Assembly (NCBI GenBank): GCA_023818745.1
Contig: JAMWBY010000024.1
Coordinates: 1-15,455, forward strand
Length of the DNA stretch: 15,455 nt
Direction: 5' to 3'
Source of the DNA: Candidatus Omnitrophota bacterium
GTDB taxonomy: Bacteria; Ratteibacteria; UBA8468; B48-G9; JAFGKM01
A program made the translations under genes and the position numbers. Under the pieces are notes generated by a model. The model was not told the origin of the DNA. It was given only the letters and a program-made list of their open reading frames with translations, and ran no database searches. This document shows positions 13,464 through 15,455 of the stretch, piece by piece. How positions within the stretch are numbered: the first letter of the stretch is position 1; every line of letters begins with the position of its first letter.

Positions 13464-15169
13464 ATTTTGTTATTTATTTCTTCAGTCAATTTTTCCACCA
13501 ATTCTTCAAAGGTAAAAACACCTATCATTCCTACACTATGTTTCCTCAGAGAAATTTTATTCTCTTTAATTTCCTTTTCTCCAATAATTATCATATATGG
13601 GACTTTTTCTTCTTCAGCATCTTTAATCTTTCTATTTATTTTTTCATTTTTTAAATCAACACCTACTCTAAATTTCTCATCTAACTTTTTTTTCAGGTTA
13701 AGACAAAACTCATTATGTCTATCCGCAATAGGTAAAAGTCTTATTTGTTCAGGAGCAAGCCATAGAGGAAAATTACCTTTATAGTGTTCTATTAAAATTC
13801 CAAAAAATCTTTCAAGTGAACCAAGAATTGCTCTATGAATCATAATAGGTGTTTTAAAATTACCATCAGAATCAATATATTTTAAATCAAATTTTTCAGG
13901 AATATTGAAATCAACCTGAATTGTTGAACACTGCCATTCCCTTTCAAGACAATCTTTAATTTTTATATCAATTTTAGGTCCATAAAAAACGCCTTCTCCA
14001 GGATCTATTTCATAATTTATATTTTTTGATTTTAAAGCATCTATAAGTGATTTTGTTGCCTTTTCCCAGTTTTCAATTGTCCCAACAAATTTCTCTGGTC
14101 TTGTAGATAAAAAAACTCTATATTCTACAAATCCAAAACTTTTTAGAAAAAAATAAACTAAGTCTATAATCTTACAAACTTCTTGTTCAAGTTGTTCAGG
14201 GGTACAAAAAATATGTGCATCATCCTGTGTAAATCCTCTAACTCTTAATAATCCATGCAAAACTCCAGGTTTTTCATATCTATAGACAGTCCCAAGTTCA
14301 GCCCATCTTATAGGAAGTTCTCTATAACTTCTCAATTTCCTATTATAAATTTGAATATGAAAAGGACAGTTCATAGGTTTTAATTGATAAACTTTTCCTT
14401 CTTCTATTTCCATTTTTGGAAATAAATAATCACTGTAAAAAGAAGTATGACCCGATTTCTCCCATAAGGAAATATCCGCTATATGTGGCGTATAAACGAG
14501 TTCATATCCATTTTTTAAATGAACCTCTTTCCAAAAATCCTCTATAATTTTTCTTATGATTGCTCCTTTAGGATGCCAGAAGATAAGACCAGGACCATAT
14601 TCTGGATTTATACTAAATAGGTCAAGTTTTTTCCCAAGGATTCTATGGTCTCTTTCTTTCGCTTCTTCTATAAATTTTAAATACTCTTCAAGTTCTTCTT
14701 TCGTTTCAAAGGAAATTCCATAAATTCTTTGCATACTCTCTCTATTTTCATCTGCTCTCCAGTAAGAAGATGAAATAGATAAAAGTTTAAAAAATTTAAC
14801 TTCACCTGTTGAATCTAAATGTGGCCCTTCACACAAATCAATAAATTCTCCCTGTCTATAGAAAGAGACCTTTTCATTTTCTATCTCATTAAGAATTTCT
14901 ATTTTAAAAGGTTCATTTTTTAAAATTTGTCTTGCTTCTTCCTTATTTTTTTCAATCTTTTCAATTTTATAATTTTCTTTTATAATTTTTTTCATTTCTT
15001 CTTCAATCTTTATAAGGTCTTGTGGAGTAAAGGGCTCTTCTTTATAAAAATCATAATAAAAACCTTTATCAATAGCAGGTCCTGTCCCAAGTTTAACTTC
15101 AGGAAATAATCTTTTTACTGCTTGAGCCATTATATGTGAAGTTGTATGCCAGTATTTTTTATAGTTCAT
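13460..15169 (-). CDS. thrS: Threonyl-tRNA synthetase lacking the TGS domain
   Basis: ThrS charges tRNA-Thr with threonine. The 569-aa protein begins directly in the editing domain: HTTSH (His8, His12) and DLCEGPH (Cys113, His117) are the four editing-site residues that clear serine. The class II catalytic core follows, with zinc ligands Cys268 (KPMNCPFH), His319 (DDAHIF) and His445 (IMIHRAILGSLERF), spaced exactly as in E. coli. The C-terminal anticodon-binding domain starts near PLWLAPEQ. The usual N-terminal TGS domain of about 60 residues is absent. An in-frame stop lies five codons upstream of the ATG and the tRNA gene starts 22 bases away, so it is not a missed start. No Shine-Dalgarno is present. 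It probably shares a transcript with tRNA-Asp and leads infC-rpmI-rplT. Confidence 0.96.
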   Translation of the reverse strand: MNYKKYWHTTSHIMAQAVKRLFPEVKLGTGPAIDKGFYYDFYKEEPFTPQDLIKIEEEMKKIIKENYKIEKIEKNKEEARQILKNEPFKIEILNEIENEKVSFYRQGEFIDLCEGPHLDSTGEVKFFKLLSISSSYWRADENRESMQRIYGISFETKEELEEYLKFIEEAKERDHRILGKKLDLFSINPEYGPGLIFWHPKGAIIRKIIEDFWKEVHLKNGYELVYTPHIADISLWEKSGHTSFYSDYLFPKMEIEEGKVYQLKPMNCPFHIQIYNRKLRSYRELPIRWAELGTVYRYEKPGVLHGLLRVRGFTQDDAHIFCTPEQLEQEVCKIIDLVYFFLKSFGFVEYRVFLSTRPEKFVGTIENWEKATKSLIDALKSKNINYEIDPGEGVFYGPKIDIKIKDCLEREWQCSTIQVDFNIPEKFDLKYIDSDGNFKTPIMIHRAILGSLERFFGILIEHYKGNFPLWLAPEQIRLLPIADRHNEFCLNLKKKLDEKFRVGVDLKNEKINRKIKDAEEEKVPYMIIIGEKEIKENKISLRKHSVGMIGVFTFEELVEKLTEEINNKI

Positions 15170-15191
15170 TTTTAAAACAAATTAATAAAAA

Positions 15192-15265
15192 CGGGGCCGA
15201 CGGGATTTGAACCCGCGACCTCCAGATCGACAGTCTGGCATTCTTGACCGCTGAACTACGGCCCC
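15192..15265 (-). tRNA. tRNA-Asp (anticodon GTC)
   Basis: A 74-nt cloverleaf on the minus strand. The acceptor stem is GGGGCCG/CGGCCCC with discriminator G73, an aspartate identity base. The D stem is GTTC/GAAT with a GG-containing loop. The anticodon stem is CCAGA/TCTGG with loop CTGTCGA, anticodon GTC at 15229-15231. The T stem is GCGGG/CCCGT with loop TTCAAAT. The 3' CCA is not encoded. It reads GAC and GAU. The promoter at 15285-15313 matches it; the transcript probably continues into thrS. Confidence 0.97.
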
Positions 15266-15284
15266 ATTTTAAATTTCGGCTTAA

Positions 15285-15313
15285 ATTTTACCTTTTTTAA
15301 CTATCTTTGTCAA
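15285..15313 (-). promoter_or_regulatory. Promoter of tRNA-Asp and the thrS operon
   Basis: On the minus strand: TTGACA (15313-15308), 17-bp spacer, TAAAAT (15290-15285). The expected start point is at about 15278, some 13 bases before the mature tRNA 5' end. The 22-bp gap between tRNA and thrS has no room for another promoter, so this one should also serve thrS and the genes after it. Confidence 0.75.
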
Positions 15314-15371
15314 ATTCCCTAACTCTTCAATTCTGAAATTTACAAGATCTGCTCTCGTTGAGAATTTGACA
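15308..15371 (+). repeat. 10-bp inverted repeat GAATTTGACA
   Basis: TGTCAAATTC at 15308-15317 and its exact reverse complement GAATTTGACA at 15362-15371, 44 bp apart. Each arm contains the -35 hexamer TTGACA of an outward-facing promoter. The repeat may simply be two promoters with the same extended -35, or a shared regulator site. Confidence 0.6.
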
Positions 15372-15394
15372 GAAAAGTTTAAAAGTTATAAATT
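15366..15394 (+). promoter_or_regulatory. Divergent rightward promoter-like sequence
   Basis: TTGACA at 15366-15371, followed by TATAAA after 15 bp (15387-15392) or TAAATT after 17 bp (15389-15394). The -35 is perfect; the -10 is imperfect in either register. It faces off the right edge, away from tRNA-Asp, and would drive whatever gene begins there. Confidence 0.45.
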
Positions 15395-15415
15395 GTATTG
15401 TGTAATAAAAATCTA

Positions 15416-15455
15416 ATGAATTGTATTTTTAAGAAATCTATGGCATTAAAATTAA
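15416..15455 (+). other. Possible first codons of a rightward gene (cut by edge)
   Basis: ATG at 15416 and an in-frame ATG at 15440 open a frame (reading M-N-C-I-F-K-K-S-M-A-L-K-L) that stays open to the window edge. It sits about 25 bp downstream of the rightward promoter-like sequence. Thirteen codons are too few to identify anything, and neither ATG has a convincing Shine-Dalgarno. Confidence 0.25.

Noticed and set aside
13325..13784. Rightward Phe/Ser-rich open frames of about 105-109 codons opposite infC and thrS
   Set aside because: They are antisense to infC/thrS, low in complexity (F/S/I), and have no conserved motif. They are shadow frames of AT-rich genes, as are similar frames opposite ackA-rpsA and the GGDEF gene.
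15170..15191. T-box or leader-peptide control of thrS
   Set aside because: Only 22 A/T bases separate thrS from tRNA-Asp, far too few for a T-box; no specifier or antiterminator sequence is present.
15308..15371. The 10-bp inverted repeat as a terminator hairpin
   Set aside because: The 44-nt loop is too long and no U-tract follows on either side. The arms coincide with -35 elements of outward promoters, which explains them better.
1..15455. CRISPR array, prophage, insertion sequence, toxin-antitoxin or restriction genes
   Set aside because: No direct repeat series, terminal inverted repeats, transposase or phage motifs, or defence-family motifs seen on either strand; base composition is uniform apart from the GC-rich tRNA.

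Overview
The window is a compact, very AT-rich bacterial chromosome segment (roughly 30% GC by eye; A/T-ending codons and Lys/Ile/Glu-rich proteins throughout). Almost every base is coding. Nearly all genes are housekeeping genes, so it reads as core genome. I see no transposase, phage gene, CRISPR array or intrinsic terminator. The lineage cannot be fixed from the sequence. The GlmU-like protein without a classical GlmU N-terminus, the ACP with an ESV site, the TGS-less ThrRS and a small conserved beta-rich protein suggest an uncultured, deep-branching bacterium, perhaps near Planctomycetota/Omnitrophota; this is a guess.

Region 1 (7862 down to 1, leftward): one long run transcribed from a promoter at about 7872-7898. 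Order: dtd, an 87-aa conserved protein, an unlisted 57-aa two-helix membrane protein, a TPR protein, plsC, ispH, rpsA, nagB, pta, a GlmU-family hexosamine nucleotidyltransferase/acyltransferase, acpP and ackA (cut by the window edge). Genes touch or overlap (four ATGA junctions, one TAGATG junction), so translation is probably coupled. The plsC-ispH-rpsA order recalls the Clostridia neighbourhood in which IspH and S1 are often fused. The distal part groups acetyl-CoA/acetyl-phosphate enzymes (Pta, AckA) with hexosamine-phosphate enzymes (NagB, GlmU-like) and ACP.

Region 2 (7920 to 11122, rightward): dapF, comEC and a short coiled-coil gene. They start from a near-consensus promoter (TTGACG, 17 bp, TATAAT) lying back to back with the dtd promoter in a 57-bp gap. 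Both transcripts should be leaderless or nearly so. ComEC keeps its membrane channel domain, but its C-terminal domain contains no histidine. The coiled-coil gene resembles a V/A-type ATPase peripheral stalk subunit and runs 30 bp into the convergent GGDEF gene.

Region 3 (15265 down to 11093, leftward): tRNA-Asp(GUC), thrS, infC, rpmI, rplT and a GGDEF diguanylate cyclase. The tRNA has a near-perfect promoter, and thrS begins 22 nt after the tRNA with no Shine-Dalgarno. infC has no ATG, GTG or TTG available; it must start at a rare codon, most likely ATC at 13414. The cyclase start shares a base with the rplT stop (TAATG), tying c-di-GMP synthesis to a ribosomal-protein operon.

Right edge (15266-15455): only the tRNA promoter, a divergent promoter-like sequence with the same GAATTTGACA block, and possibly the first codons of a rightward gene.
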